Under the pieces are notes generated by a model. It did not search any database, was not told the DNA's origin, and saw only the letters and a list, made by a program, of their open reading frames with translations. This document shows positions 11,400 to 23,959 of a stretch of DNA of 64,000 bases, piece by piece (position 1 is the first letter of the stretch; each line of letters starts with the position of its first letter). The stretch is from Silene conica (Eukaryota; Streptophyta; Magnoliopsida; Caryophyllales; Caryophyllaceae), in NCBI GenBank assembly GCA_029255685.2, contig CM055318.2, positions 17,303,001 to 17,367,000 on the forward strand. The letters run 5' to 3'. The position numbers were made by a program, and so were the translations under genes.

Positions 11400-11720
11400 G
11401 TTTGAAAATTCGAGCTAAAATCATTTCTGGATTGTTATCAACTCTTACGATTAAATAATTTCTAGGTTATTAAGTTTAAATTGGGTTTTTGAGTATTAGC
11501 TCAAATTATTTCTGGGTTATTGAATTTGAGCTGAAATATTATCGGGGTTATTGACTTTGACGCAGAATATTTTATGGGTTGTTGAATTTCAGTTGATTGA
11601 TTTCGGGGTTGTTGAATTTGAGCTGAAACATTTTCTGGGTTATTATTGAGTTTGATCCAAAATAATTTGTGGGTGATCAGTTTTGAGCTGAAATATTATC
11701 TGGGTTGTAATTACTTTGTA
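11400..11720 (+). repeat. Imperfect tandem repeat in the 5' leader of the ABHD17 gene
   Basis: About eight degenerate copies of a 33-45 bp unit with the pattern TTGAATTTGAGCTGAAAT followed by ATTTTCTGGGTTATT lie directly before the start codon at 11761. The copies diverge by substitutions and small indels. They sit in what is probably the transcribed leader (or a leader intron), so a regulatory effect is possible but not shown. Confidence 0.6.
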
Positions 11721-11760
11721 GATATAACTTAGGGTTTTGGTGGTTTCTGATGAGGAAAAG

Positions 11761-14700
11761 ATGGGGGGAGTAACATCGTCAATCGCTGCGAAATTTGCGT
11801 TTTTTCCACCATCTCCGCCTTCGTATACGGTGGTTGCCGCCGAGGCCGAGGAGGATTCCGCCGAAAAAAAGTTGTTGATACCGGAGGTTTTGCTAAGGGA
11901 TGGTATAGATGTAGTAAAGTTGAGGACTAAAAGAGGAAACGATGTCATTGCTGTTTATGTGAAGCATCCCAAGGCTTCAGCCACTTTACTGTATTCTCAT
12001 GGCAATGCTGCTGATTTAGGCCAAATGTTTGAGCTTTTTGTTGAGCTTAGTAATCGTCTTCGGATTAATCTTATGGGGTATATTTCTTCTTCATAATAAG
12101 TTAAATTACTCTAGTTGTATATCGAAAGTTGATATATGTGTATGTTGATTGTGCTTGCGTGTCGAAATCCTGGATTTTCTTCTGTATATGTGGATATATG
12201 TATCTGAATTTGCTAACTTGATGGTTACCTTTTCTGGAATATGAATTGGGGATAATTCAATGTGGTAATGGCTTGATATGTCATGAAATAATTCTCACAG
12301 AGGCGTAGAATTTACATTTAAAGCCCTTAACCCACCCTGGTAGGCATCACTTCTAGAGGCATTAGTGGTCATGTTGTAGTTTGTTTGTCTGTAATGGAGC
12401 GACAATGGCAGTTTCGATGGTGATAGGTTTCGAACAAGGTCTTGAATCCACCTCTGACCTCTCTATGACTTCACTAACTACTCTGCTACGAAGCTAGCCA
12501 ACATTTGCGATGTTGATTCTTAGATGAATGAAACCGTACTTGTACCTTGATATAATGTCTATTTTGTGCGATGAAGTTGGTCAATAGAGAAGTCTGAACT
12601 CTGAGAGCAGAGAAAGAGTGGGTTAATTAAGTCCGTAAAAATCTTGGCTGTTTTATAGGAATACAATCTTGGCTGTAGCATATAATTCTTTCCTCACCAT
12701 TGTTCCTTGTTTTGATGTTGCATTGACTAATAAAAAACAAATCACCTTCGTTAGGAAATGTTGCCACATTGGTTATATTTGTAGTGTGATCGGCAAGGGT
12801 GGTTTAACATCATAATTCACCGACAATCAAACCTTAAAAGGTATGGAACTCAATTATTTGCTTTGGCATAATGGGATGTATCACAATTAAATAAGTCGTT
12901 TAATGGCTAAGTACTGAAGTTTATCAGAAATTGATTCTGGTGATTCATATTAAGCGGCTTTTCGGGGTCTACTTTCTTTTTAGTGTTTCTTTTTTAGGGT
13001 CTTCTTTCTTATTATCTGGAGTTGGGGAAATAGGAATTTGTTAGCTATATCTTTGAAGAGTATACACTTATCCTGATGTTTGGCTAATGTTGTAGCCATT
13101 TTCTTTAAAACTACACATTTCATTATTTCAGCGGACATATAAGATGGAGATTTATTAGATTTGTTGATAAAATATCAATAATGACTCCAAAACTCTCGGA
13201 GGATGGTCAGTGATTGGAGAAACCGAATCACATTGTGCAGTTTTTATATTTGTTTGTATAAGTTTGTTTGCTTGGTATCAAATGTGCCGGTTGGCGAGTC
13301 TAGTTTTTGCTATTGACAATTTTGTGTCAGCATGACAATTGTTTGCTTTTTCTCGTCGAATGTATCGCGCGTGTGCTATTAAGTTGCAATTTTATTGATT
13401 GGTACCATGTTCCCAATATTTTACAGGTATGATTACTCTGGATATGGACAATCAACTGGAAAGGTAATGTGTATTGTTGTCTCTAATTTGCTATTAGTAT
13501 CTAATACGAAGTATTTACTATTCTTAATTTTCAAAAATGAATCTTAAATCCCTCTGCATCAACTCATGCCTAGGGTGTTTTTTGTTCCTCGTGTATTAAA
13601 TCCTCGACTTATTATTAATACAGTAGAGAGGCTCACAGCCCCTCGTGAATTATATCATATCATCTATCCATTTTATATATTATGCTTCTCATAGCTAACC
13701 TTTTTTGTTGTTTGACCTACATCCATATTTGCGACTTAACGACGTCGCTTATAGGATGTGGATCTTGGTCTAAGTTCAAGCTTTGAACCTATACTCTTTC
13801 TAAGATCCATGGTTACGTTTAGCGCAATGCAAGCTTATAGTTCGAGCCTTGAACCTGTCTAATCACATAAATGATATGACTGTTTGAATTGACGAATCCT
13901 TCATGGTTGCTATTAGTTGCTATGTTGTCATTTCTCCATGAGAGAAAATTCAGCTTCAAAAGTTGGTTTGGAGAAAAAATTGCAATTTTGTAATTTTACC
14001 TCATTAGGTCATGGCTCGGAAAACATCGCATCCCCCTTGCTTCGTAGATACAGGATTGGTCCGGCTAAGTTTACTACATGTCCCGTGAACTTGATTTTGT
14101 TTCTTACTGTAATAAAATAATGACTATGATTTAACTCATACTATGATGCTTCTTGTAAATCATGACATAACAGCCATTGTTTTTCCTTGGAGCAGCCTAC
14201 GGAATCTAATACATATGCAGACATTGATGCAGCATATAAGTGCCTCAAAGAACAATATGGGGTCAAAGATGAAAACTTGATACTTTATGGTCAGTCTGTT
14301 GGGAGCGGCCCTACAGTTGATCTAGCAGCTCGTACTCCGAACCTAAGAGGGGTAGTTTTACATAGCCCTATTCTGTCTGGTGTGAGAGTACTCTACTCTA
14401 TCAAAAAGACGTACTGGTTTGATATTTACAAGGTAACAGGAGGTTTTTGTTTAACTGTTTTTTTTGCGCATGAATTCTTGTACTAATAATGCTTATTTTT
14501 TGCATTGCTTTTTCTATGTCAGAATGTCGACAAAATTGGCCAAGTGAATTGTCCTGTCTTGGTGATCCATGTAAGTCGACTTCAATTAAACCGTACTCCA
14601 TACCTCTTTTAGAAATTTTCAGACTTGCTCAGTTGCAGTGAGTTCATTTTCATAGTGGTCTGCTGGGCAGTATAAGCGTGCACCTGAGTCGTGAAGTAGT

Positions 14701-15903
14701 TGGCAGTTTCTCTGAAATTAGTTATTCTTAAGAATATGGGGCTTTTTTGTAACCAGATGTGTTGGTCTGACATTATAATGACATTAGACAGTGGTTTGAT
14801 GGGGGTGGATGCTGCTGGGGTAAGTGTTGTTTTGAATGTAAAATGTTTTTTATAGATCAATTTGACGGTATACGTTGGTGGTGGCAGTGCATATAGTGTT
14901 GGTGTGTTGGTGTGTTGGTAAACGAAAAAGGAAGTGAGGGTGGTATTTTGGTTTTACCGTTAACTTATGGTAGGTAGAGGAAAATCTCCGGCGGTCGATG
15001 ACCATGGTGGTACGGTGGTGGTCTCCAGGGGTGAGCTGTTGTAGTAAGCTTTGGCTGGTGAATGGTGAGGGGTTGAGGACTGATACGTCAATTTTTAAGT
15101 TGGACTTGGAAAATGAAACAATCACTGGTTAATCAAGATTCCTATTTAATTAACTATTTATTATGACATAATTTGTAAGTCTGCCTAATCGCCTATGATA
15201 ATATTGTCATCAGATTTGCCTTAAAAAAACCTACCTATATTCCCATTTGCGGACAAAATTAAACAAATAGTGAGCTCATTCATTAGAAAATGTGGATCCA
15301 ATAACAATATTATCACGTGATAATTTGTGTTCTCTTTAGGACAAAAAAACTAAAGACGCTAGGCTCTTTTCCTCTTGTTGGTTTTTGGGAGATTGTGCGC
15401 CGAGAAATCTCGTGACCTGTTCTCAATAATTTTACCTTTTTCAGGGAACAGCTGACGAAGTTGTTGATTGTTCACACGGAAAGCAACTTCATGAACTTTG
15501 CAAGGAGAAGTATGAACCATTGTGGCTTAGTGGGGGCGGACATTGCAATCTTGAGCTTTACCCCGAATACATCCGACACTTGAAGAAGTTTGTGTCGTTC
15601 CTCAATAAATCCAAAACAGTCACTACTGGGTCTAAGATAGCTAATGCAGAATCTTCAAATGGATCTTCTAAAGAATCTACAGTAGAATCTGACGGTCAAA
15701 TCAAGGCATCGGAAAGTCAGAGCAAAGCATTAACTACCACAAAACAAGACACATTTGAATTGAATCCCGAGCCTCCAGAAGCTTCTAGAAACAGTTTAGA
15801 CAGTCGTCTCGAGAAATCTAAGAAGAATAGCAAACCTGAAAAGTCGAGAATGAGTACAGATCAGGTCGACAGATTTAGGAGAAAGAAGGGATTCTTATGG
15901 TGA
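11761..15903 (+). CDS. ABHD17-like alpha/beta hydrolase (serine hydrolase), five exons
   Basis: Exons by GT-AG sites and phase: 11761-12077, 13427-13463, 14196-14432, 14523-14570 and 15445-15903, encoding 365 aa. It matches plant homologues of animal ABHD17 proteins, serine hydrolases that remove palmitate from membrane-bound proteins; plant substrates are not established. The catalytic triad is visible: Ser152 in GQSVGSG, Asp217 in GTADEVVD and His246 in [18 protein letters not shown] near residue 80 is the oxyanion-side motif and [12 protein letters not shown] follows the first splice. The N-terminus [20 protein letters not shown] is the conserved plant form and could be lipid-modified. The C-terminal 100 residues are Ser/Lys-rich and low-complexity, ending in a basic [10 protein letters not shown], perhaps a membrane-contact tail. 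No frame lesions: apparently functional. The start is chosen because it begins the conserved N-terminal block. Confidence 0.93.
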
Positions 15904-16543
15904 CTCGGAATTTCTATCCCGTCTAATTATGACGTCTTTGTTGGGTGAAGGTGATTTTATGTCTACACTTAACACCGGAGAGTATACATTATCTTTTGCG
16001 TTGTTTTCGGGTTCCATACTCCCACAGTCCCACAACAGCCATAGTCATCACATAGTAGTTTCCTGTATTTTATGCAGTGTATAATTTGAATGTGTTTTTC
16101 AAGTGAATCCTTGTCAAACTATTATGCATGTGATTGTTAATCTCTCTTGAAATCTGAAGAATGGTGCTCTCTATTTCTGAGTACAGTCGCCTATTGTATG
16201 TTGAGACCTCAATCTTTCTGATTGAACAGTGTACGAGAAACTTTCAGCATGCCGGCAAATGATGGATTCAGAAACGAGACGATTCCTAATTATATTTCTG
16301 TTCATTTAGTACGTAACCTTACAAGATCTACACTGATTGCATTTATTTATGTGCCATATGAAAAACTCTTCACATCTGGAGCCATAAAAAATGTTAACAA
16401 GGATTAACAATTTAACATTCTTCAACATGTACAGCCGTCTGGTTTTTTCAAATCAAGTTCTTGTACTGACTAACAGTCTGCCACCTTGCAAGATCACAGA
16501 TCATCGCATTGCATATTTGCAAGTTACTTTCCGAGAAGCCCTT
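15904..16543. other. 3' flank between two convergent genes; no further gene seen
   Basis: Contains the presumed 3' UTR of the hydrolase gene and, from the other side, that of the CFM3-like gene. The two genes are convergent, with stop codons about 640 bp apart. The short open frames here show no recognisable protein. Confidence 0.5.
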
Positions 16544-18225
16544 TCAGAACTTTTCATCATTATCCCCCTCTAATTCGCCCTGCAAAGTTATCGGTCGGTC
16601 GGTCAGTCAATAACTTGTTCTTTCACTGTTTTTCGACTGAAAAGATATAATTGAAGTCGGAGACAGAACACGGCATTAAAGCAACAAGCAAAAAACTAAA
16701 TCAAGATTTACCAGTTTAAGCGTCAAATCTGCAATTTCCTTTTCTCTTTGATATGCAAAGAATTTCAGTGACTGCACAAAGAGTGATCAACCAAGCAATC
16801 ATAAATATATAAGTTCTAACAACAAAAACTCGGAAAATGCAAAGGTCGAAAGCAGAACTCACGCCAAGTCGCTGCATTTCAAGAGATCGTTTCAATGCTT
16901 TCTTCTTATCAAGGAGATTATCTCCAAACTGCAGGGGACGCTTGTAGTTTTTACCCCTATATAAGGTAATAGAATGTCCAACCTTCAACTTGTCAATGGA
17001 TACTAAGATTCCGCCACTCTCTCTTTCTAGGAATCTAGCAGTATAAACAACCTGCAGAGATTTTCTCTGCATTGTCACAACTTTCACTAGTTCTCTGTGC
17101 TTCCAATGCTGGTGAAGACCTTCTATCACTCCATCAAAGACACCTCGTCTCCCTGAGTCCAACAAATTAAGATAAATCACATCCAGCTATTGTTTTTATA
17201 TTTTAGCGACATCATGAGACAAATAATCACTTTTCTTTGGGTTTAGATGATTATGGAATAAAGATAAATTACTACACTTGTTTTTGTTTTTAAGTAGCCG
17301 TTAGCCCGTTATTCGATGCACTTCTCCGTGCAGTTATCATTAACAGCCATCCGAAAACCTCTATGTGTTATTAGCACAAAGGTAAGATTGCGTATATTCG
17401 ATCCCCCCCTAACCCTGCCATTTGCAGATTCCCTTAAGGTTCCTGGGTGATATATTGGCTTTTTCAATAAAGGCATCTGCTAACATAGATGTAAATATTA
17501 ATGGCAGTGATTCCTCACCAAGTACAAGGAAATTGTCCATCTTTAGGCCCATCTTCCTAAAACATACTCTCTCTTCTTCAGTAAGCAGTTCTTGATCAGG
17601 TTCCTCTTCAGACGGCTTCCATGCGAAGTTGAGTTTCAACAACTCTTGCTCTGCCTTGTTAATTTTCATTTTTAGCTGTGACAAAAAAAAAAAAGATAAA
17701 AAAAGAAAAAGAAAAAACAGTTAATTCGACAAAATTAGAACGAACAAAATCACAAGCAGTAGGGTAGGAACACCTACAATGCCAAGCTTGTATTCTTGCG
17801 TTTTGAGTTCCTTTTTTAACTTTTCTTTCTCAGCTTCTCTCTTAATTTCAGCCTCACTGGAAGTGCATTGTGCATTATAGCAAATGGTTTGGTTATGTTC
17901 ATATTCTGTCAAAGTTCCAATGATACTTGTATCAGCTGAATTTTTATCAGTAGAACCAAGAATCCCAACTGCTTTAAGCCGTGCGTCTTCTTCATGGAGT
18001 TGCCATTGTTGGAACTCCATTTCACTTTCAAGCATCATGTTCGCTTCATTGACTGTTAAAAAGTCTTTGCCTCTGTACAGAATGATAATGAATTTGTTGC
18101 GCAGTAAGAGAATTCCTCCTGTAAGACGCTGCAAATGAACATATATGAGCTTTGATCACAGAAGCAATAACATTCACACTTGAGTTTAAACACACATTTG
18201 TAGGTTATAAAAATACACACCTATC

Positions 18226-18814
18226 CAGGGGCGGAGCCACTAAAGAGGCTCTATGGGCTATAGCCCAATACAATTTTATGTTAAATAGTTTTAAGTTTAC
18301 AAGCAAAGCAATGGTGGCTGTTGTGTATAGTTGGTTAAAGGAAAGTATTTGAAACTCTGCAAGTATAAAACTGGTTCAAGCCTTTTCTAAGCAAAGTTTG
18401 TATATTTTTTTTCACCTTTTCCTTATTCTAGAGGTTTATTTATTTTTTAGATATATTAGATGTATCATATTCCATGTTAAATAAACTTAATATTTCGTAA
18501 AAAGTACAAGTATTTTATATTTTATCGAGCATATAAAATTCAATGAATTTTAGACTTGTAGATTTTTAAAAAAAATCAAAACATAGAAATAATTTGTAGT
18601 CTAAATTGAATAAATATTCCATTGTACTTAATGGATGCAAAAAATGTTAAAAGATTTCATTTCGGTTTTAAATCACCCAAGAATGACGGATTTTGGGTTT
18701 GGCCAACTCGAAAGTAATGAATTTTAATATAACTCCGTTTTTAAGTTACAAATATGAGTGTAATCGGGAAAATTTTTTAGCCCTATATAAAATAAATTCC
18801 TGGCTCCGCCCCTG
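18226..18814. mobile_element. Non-autonomous hAT element in a CFM3 intron
   Basis: The ends are perfect 14-bp inverted repeats, CAGGGGCGGAGCCA and its complement, a terminal sequence common to plant hAT elements. They are flanked by an exact 8-bp direct repeat, CACCTATC (18218-18225 and 18815-18822), the hAT-size target duplication. The 589-bp interior is AT-rich and has no transposase similarity. It sits in the intron between exons 3 and 4 of the CFM3-like gene. Confidence 0.9.
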
Positions 18815-19747
18815 CACCTATCGTGTACTGTAAACTAAAAAATTGAAAGGAAAGTAAATAAGGCAACATAGGAGTATCTGAAGGGCAGCTTTAGGAAAAC
18901 ACTGTAAGAAAAACATGAAGGTAGAGTATTACCTTTTGTTTTATCATGAGTAAACTAAAAAATTGAAAAATTGAAAAACACGAGCTTAAAAATATGAACT
19001 AACCACAATCACTAACAATCTCAATGTTCAAAAACTTGCCTTGAGCTCGGAGGCCATGAGTTCATTGCTTGTATTCTGAACTCCCCATTTGATAGCAATT
19101 TTGGCAATTACACTTCTCTCCCATAATTTCAGGATCGATACTGCAAGGCCTTGAAGTTTTGAGTTCCTCCCTACAGAAGCAAGAGGTTAGCAATGCACAG
19201 CAGATAAACAAAACATATTATAGAGGGCAAAACATCTGCATCCTCGGAGGATATGATTCCTTAGTTTAATGGGTGTTAGGATAATCCAAATTTGCTCGAA
19301 CTATCATACGATTAACAATCCATAATGAATATAAAGTTACAATATACCATAGACATGTTCGTTTCCTAAGAGTAGCAGAATGAGTTGGTAAGATATACTT
19401 AATAAACTTAAAATAGCGTTGAAGTCCACAAATTACAGAGCAGAGTGTTAGTGGCAAACTGTCTATATTGCTTTAGTTCATTTAAAAGGCATATTGAAAA
19501 GAGTAATTAAAAAGTAACTTTTTTCTACCACTTTTTCAAACTTTCAACCTTATATGAACATTTCTCCAAACCTCTTACTAAAAGTTAATTGGTGGAGAAA
19601 CATCTCCATCTACAATTGGATCATGGATGATCTTTATTCTTGCCTAGTATTGAATTTAGTAAGAAGGGAAGACTGTTCGCGATACTCACTCGAAATATTT
19701 TTTGCCGGAAATGGCTCTATGGATGGGATTGAAGATAATGGTTCATA

Positions 19748-19934
19748 CTCCCTCCATACTGGTCAATTGTTGTCCTTTGGTTTTGGCACAAAAACCAAGG
19801 AAAGAGGAGGGGGCCAATTAATAAATGACAAGTGGACTAAATTGTGTGAATGATCAAATTGCTCATCAAGTTCATTCTTAAAATAAGGACAACAATTGAC
19901 TGAGAAACCCAAGATAGAATGGAACAAGAGGTAG
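19748..19934. mobile_element. Stowaway-like MITE in a CFM3 intron
   Basis: A 187-bp element starting CTCCCTCCATACTGGTC and ending with the complementary GAGGTAG, flanked by TA on both sides. The sub-terminal inverted repeats TCAATTGTTGTCCTT and AAGGACAACAATTGA match. CTCCCTC termini with TA target duplication are typical of Stowaway (Tc1/mariner-derived) MITEs. It lies in the intron between exons 2 and 3. Confidence 0.8.
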
Positions 19935-20739
19935 TAAAAATTAGGGGTTAAGAAGTAAATTTATACTAAAAGTACCAAGTATAAGTTTAAGAAAATGGTG
20001 TAGATACAAAAACATTTTCTCTGTTAACTCTACAAGAAATGAGACATTAAACGTCCAAAATATGAAGTGCCATAACCACAAAAGACTGTACCAAGGACAA
20101 AGTGTACCGGTAACTGCTGAGCAAGAGTTCTCAGATACGTGAGTTCATCATCTCTCAACTGTGGCCTGACTTTAGGAGGGCAAAGCCTAAATGGAGGCTT
20201 AAATCCAGGAACTACCTCTGGCAGTAAGTCTCCATCCACGGGTAAGGGCTTTGGATACCACCAGTCAATGAATCGGGGTCCTAAGCCATCTAATTATCTA
20301 TCACCTTCCCTCTCATACAATGATCGGTGAATTTGATAATTTGAGAAGTTCCTATCCATGATTATCCCAGGTGATACAGGATGGTCATCTTCTTTCTGCT
20401 GATTAGCAATGGAACTATAGGCTTCTTCTCTAGTAGATCTCAAATTAGTCTTTCTAAACCGTCTCCTCGAAAATAATCACATCCTCTATATGCAACAAGC
20501 TTGTCTTTCCTACTCCACACAACTAATCCTCCTGTTTTAATCTGTGCAACAGAAACGACCATGTATCAAACTCAGCACACACCATTTAGTCATGTACTAC
20601 AGAATCTTTACTGCAAAATTTAGCAGTTCACCAGTTCATTCAGAATCTATGATTACTCGTAAGCCATTATGAAGCAGCTTAAATGATTATTAACTCTATT
20701 TCATTTACATTGTCTCATTTGACTTCGGTGATAAACCCA

Positions 20740-20893
20740 GGTAGATTAATAATTCCTCCAGTCATATATTTCTCCGTTAATATGCAGAGATACAATTTGA
20801 TGTATCCATTCTGAGCAAATATCGATTGAGCTGACCTCTTCAACTCGCCAAGCTTAGATGAGGACAACAGAAATGGGATGGAGGGAGTACTTG
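20740..20893. mobile_element. Possible degraded Stowaway-like MITE
   Basis: The right end ATGGGATGGAGGGAGTA is the typical complement of a Stowaway terminus. The left end, near TAATTCCTCCAGTC, matches it only partly. It lies in the first intron of the CFM3-like gene. The boundary and identity are uncertain. Confidence 0.35.
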
Positions 20894-21938
20894 AAAGCGG
20901 GAAAACAATGTAGCTGCAAATTCAAGTAAGAAAAGTATCCTTACTCATCATACATCTACCAAACCAATCACAATTCCAAAACGAAACATACACATTAACA
21001 CACATACTCATCATGAATGAATTTCAAAAAAGAATCATGTATGCAACTTTGACAACAACAACAAAATAGTAACTTCAACTCAACAACAGCAAATACACCA
21101 GTAGACACTGGCTCCCGTAATTTGTGGGGATATTCAGCGTAATCCTATTAGTAGCACAAAGAAGCGGTTTTCGAATGACCCAAGATGAAAATTGCGCGAA
21201 CACGGCTACTTGATGGAAATTAAAACCGAACAATACAATACTATATGATAAAAGGCTAGCAATCTGAAAACCAAACCTCAACAATTTCGCGAGCTCGGTC
21301 CATATTTCTACAAAGAGGCAAATCAAAGTGAAGCATAACAAGCTCATTATTAGCCCAAATAGAATGAACTTCATCAACAACACGTTCAGTAACACCTAAC
21401 TTCTTCACCTTAACCCATTTCCTCATATTCCAAGCTTCTGCTCTCAATCTGTCTAACAATTCCTTATCTAAACTCAATTCAGCAGCAGTCACAACTTTCT
21501 CTTTCTTCACTCTTCTAAACACCATTTTCCCCGCATTTATCTCCCATGGCATCCTCATCTTTCGCCCCACTTTATTCTCCTCATCATCTTCCCTTAAAAA
21601 CCCACTTCCCAAATCACCCCATTTTTTTCTGGGTATCATCCCAATGTTTATGGGTAGTTACCAAATGAGTGTCCACCTGAAGATGTTCAATGCTTCGAAC
21701 TAACTTCTTCACAGCTTTCTTACCCATTCTTCCACTAACTTTCTCCGTCAATGACTTATCTGATTTATTTTGGTCTGAAATGGGTGATTTTTTCTTGAAT
21801 TTGGGTTTTGCGAGGTTAATGACTTCATCAGAATCGACAAGAAGAGGACCCTTCATCCATGGAGCAGTAGGCATTCGAATTTTGGTTTTATCCGGAATTG
21901 TAGCTTCACTATTTTCCTGACTGATTTGATCTTGGTCT

Positions 21939-21939
21939 C

Positions 21940-21970
<31 letters not shown>

Positions 21971-21972
21971 AG
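21939..21972. repeat. Trinucleotide repeat coding for poly-Asn in CFM3 exon 1
   Basis: A run of GTT/TTG triplets on the plus strand reads as about ten consecutive Asn codons on the minus strand, in the variable region after the transit-like N-terminus. Such runs expand and contract easily and are outside the CRM domains. Confidence 0.8.
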
Positions 21973-22276
21973 GAGAAAAGGAGGGATTTTGGAGGAAGTA
22001 GGAAGCGGCATTTGGGGAAAGTGAATTGAGGGGTTTAAGGTTGTTGATGGTGAATGGAAGTGATTGGAAGGGGAGTTGTGGATGGGATGATACCAACATA
22101 ATTGCATTCATTTGAATGGATGCCCGATTGCTGGCTGAAGGATCACCGGTGAGATAAGCAAGATATGAGTATGACCCTGCAAACCACAACTCGTCATCTC
22201 AAACTCCTCATTATTTGTCCCAATATTCAACCCAGTTTTTTTCTACCCAGTTTTTGGATTTTTCTATAGTTGTAAC

Positions 22277-23290
22277 TAGACCTGTGAAAACCTAACCCGA
22301 CCCGAAAACCGACCGTAACCCGACACGTAAATGACCCGATTTTTCAATCCGAACCCGGTTTGACCCGTAAATAGCGGGTCAAAACCCGCCCCGCAGCGGG
22401 TTGGTTGACCGTTGGGTCAAGACAATATATCATTTTTTAAATATACAATGTCATGTAAGTATTGATAACTAATAAATTGTTGAGGAGAAATATGTATATA
22501 TATATATGCGGTATGTCACGTCATCACCTCAAACAACATGCCACGTCATCACCTCAAAGTGTGTGTCACACCGTCACTTTCACCGTAGTACGTCGAATTG
22601 CATTCCACGTCAGTAGTGTCACTCATCACCTCGAACCACATGTCACGTCATCACATCGAAGTGTGTGTCACGTCGTCACTTTTAGTAGAGTACGTCAAGT
22701 TACATTCCACGTTAGCACTGTCACCTCATTATTTCGACGGACCCATGTCACATCATTACATCGAAATGTGTGTCACACGGTCAATTACACCTCCTTCCAC
22801 ATAATTGCCTAGGACCACATGCCACATCATCACTTCAAAATATGTGTCATACCGTCACTTTCACCGTATTACGTCGAACTGAACCGCACTTCGTGTCAAC
22901 ACTTCCACCTCATTACCTCAGATCGCATGTCATGTCATCATAGTTATCTTATTTGAGTCTCATTATCGTACTTAGCGAGTTAGTAAGGGTGATGATGATG
23001 ATAACGATGGTGATGTTGGTGGTGAGGGCAAAAATGGTGACGAGTAAGTTGACTAAGACGAGCAAGAGGATAGAAAACGTATAAAGGGTAAGAATTACGA
23101 TATAAAAGAAGTTTTAAAAAATGCGAGGAAAAGATGTTGATTGACCCGTATTTTTACCCGAACCCGACCCGGAACCCGTATAGACATGACCCGTATTCTA
23201 CCCGACCCGAAATACGCCCGACCCGTATTTTACCCGAACCCGTATCTACCCGACCCGTAACCCGCCCGTTCGACCTGTTTGACAGGTCTA
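22277..23290. mobile_element. hAT-like element (1014 bp) immediately upstream of the CFM3-like gene
   Basis: Starts TAGACCTGTGAAA and ends TTTGACAGGTCTA, inverted repeats with one mismatch, flanked by an exact 8-bp duplication GTTGTAAC (22269-22276 and 23291-23298). TAGACCTGT ends and 8-bp duplications fit hAT. The interior has no transposase. It is dominated by ACCCGACCC-type simple sequence near both ends and by a degenerate repeat of CATGTCACGTCATCACCTCG units (22505-22940). It lies about 165 bp upstream of the CFM3 start codon, so it occupies the promoter. Confidence 0.85.
22505..22940. repeat. Degenerate tandem repeat inside the hAT-like element
   Basis: About seven copies of a 50-70 bp unit with CATGTCACGTCATCAC, GAAGTGTGTGTCAC and GTACGTCGAA blocks, with many substitutions. 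The ORFs through it are low-complexity repeat translations, not genes. Confidence 0.65.
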
Positions 23291-23959
23291 GTTGTAACCC
23301 TACGTTTTGAAATTTTATGGTATACCCTTAATAAAGGCGAAAGTAGCAAATTGGCCTCATATGTTTATTGTTATGTGCAATTTACCCCCATAAGTTTCAA
23401 CATGTGTAAATTAGTCTCATATGTTTTAGTTTATGTGCAAATCAATCCAACTCTAATTTTCCGACTTACCTACACTTGAAAAATATGTTAACCACATGAC
23501 AAAAAATATAATAAAATAAAAATAAAATCTTTAACCTAGAAAATCAAACGACAAATGGTTTTTCTCCCATCATCCCACAGTGAGCTCTTTTACTTTGTTC
23601 GTCTTTGCTTTTCTTCTCATGTATTTCTTTCATCGTGAACTTTTTGTGATTTTTGTTGAATTATTTTAATCCCAAAATACTTATTTTGAGAAATTGATTT
23701 TCGCATCATCAAAAAGTTATTCCTATTTAGCAGTTGGTCAATTTTGGTATTTCATTGGAATCAATTTATAATGGTGATTCCTCCATGTCAATATAACCAT
23801 TAAACAAATGATTGTACAATCAAGAGAAAATGAAAAATGAGGAAAATCATCATCTTTTCAAAAGAGTAATATGAACAACTATGAAAACCTAACAAGTAAT
23901 TATATAGTTAATTTTAAGCAAAAGAAAACAAAAGAAAAAAAAGATTAACTAGTAACCAT

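Larger units (their letters stand above)
16544..22111 (-). pseudogene. CFM3: CFM3-like CRM-domain organelle intron-splicing factor, eight exons, disrupted in exons 1-2
   Basis: Exons on the minus strand: 22111-21277, 20541-20092, 19170-19040, 18128-17778, 17675-17519, 17152-16863, 16771-16712 and probably 16579-16544. Repaired length would be about 769 aa. CFM3 proteins bind group II introns in chloroplasts and mitochondria through CRM RNA-binding domains. Seen: a Ser-rich transit-like N-terminus, the conserved MPTAPWMKGPLL block, CRM1 across exons 1-2 (FDLPLCRNMDRAREIVE, then IKTGGLVVWSRKD), CRM2 across exons 2-4 ([33 protein letters not shown]) and CRM3 in exons 5-7 (GRRGVFDGVIEG; SLEMQRLG|SLKFFAYQR). 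Lesions: an extra A in the run at 21622-21628, a missing T at 20470-20473, and a TAA stop at 20294-20296. Exon phases agree only if the two indels are corrected. All later exons are open. The intron after exon 3 uses a GC donor. The last exon is the least certain. Confidence 0.88.

Noticed and set aside
21614..22189. Start of the CFM3-like protein at 22189
   Set aside because: The ATG at 22111 begins the transit-peptide-like sequence; the extra 26 residues upstream show no targeting or conserved character.
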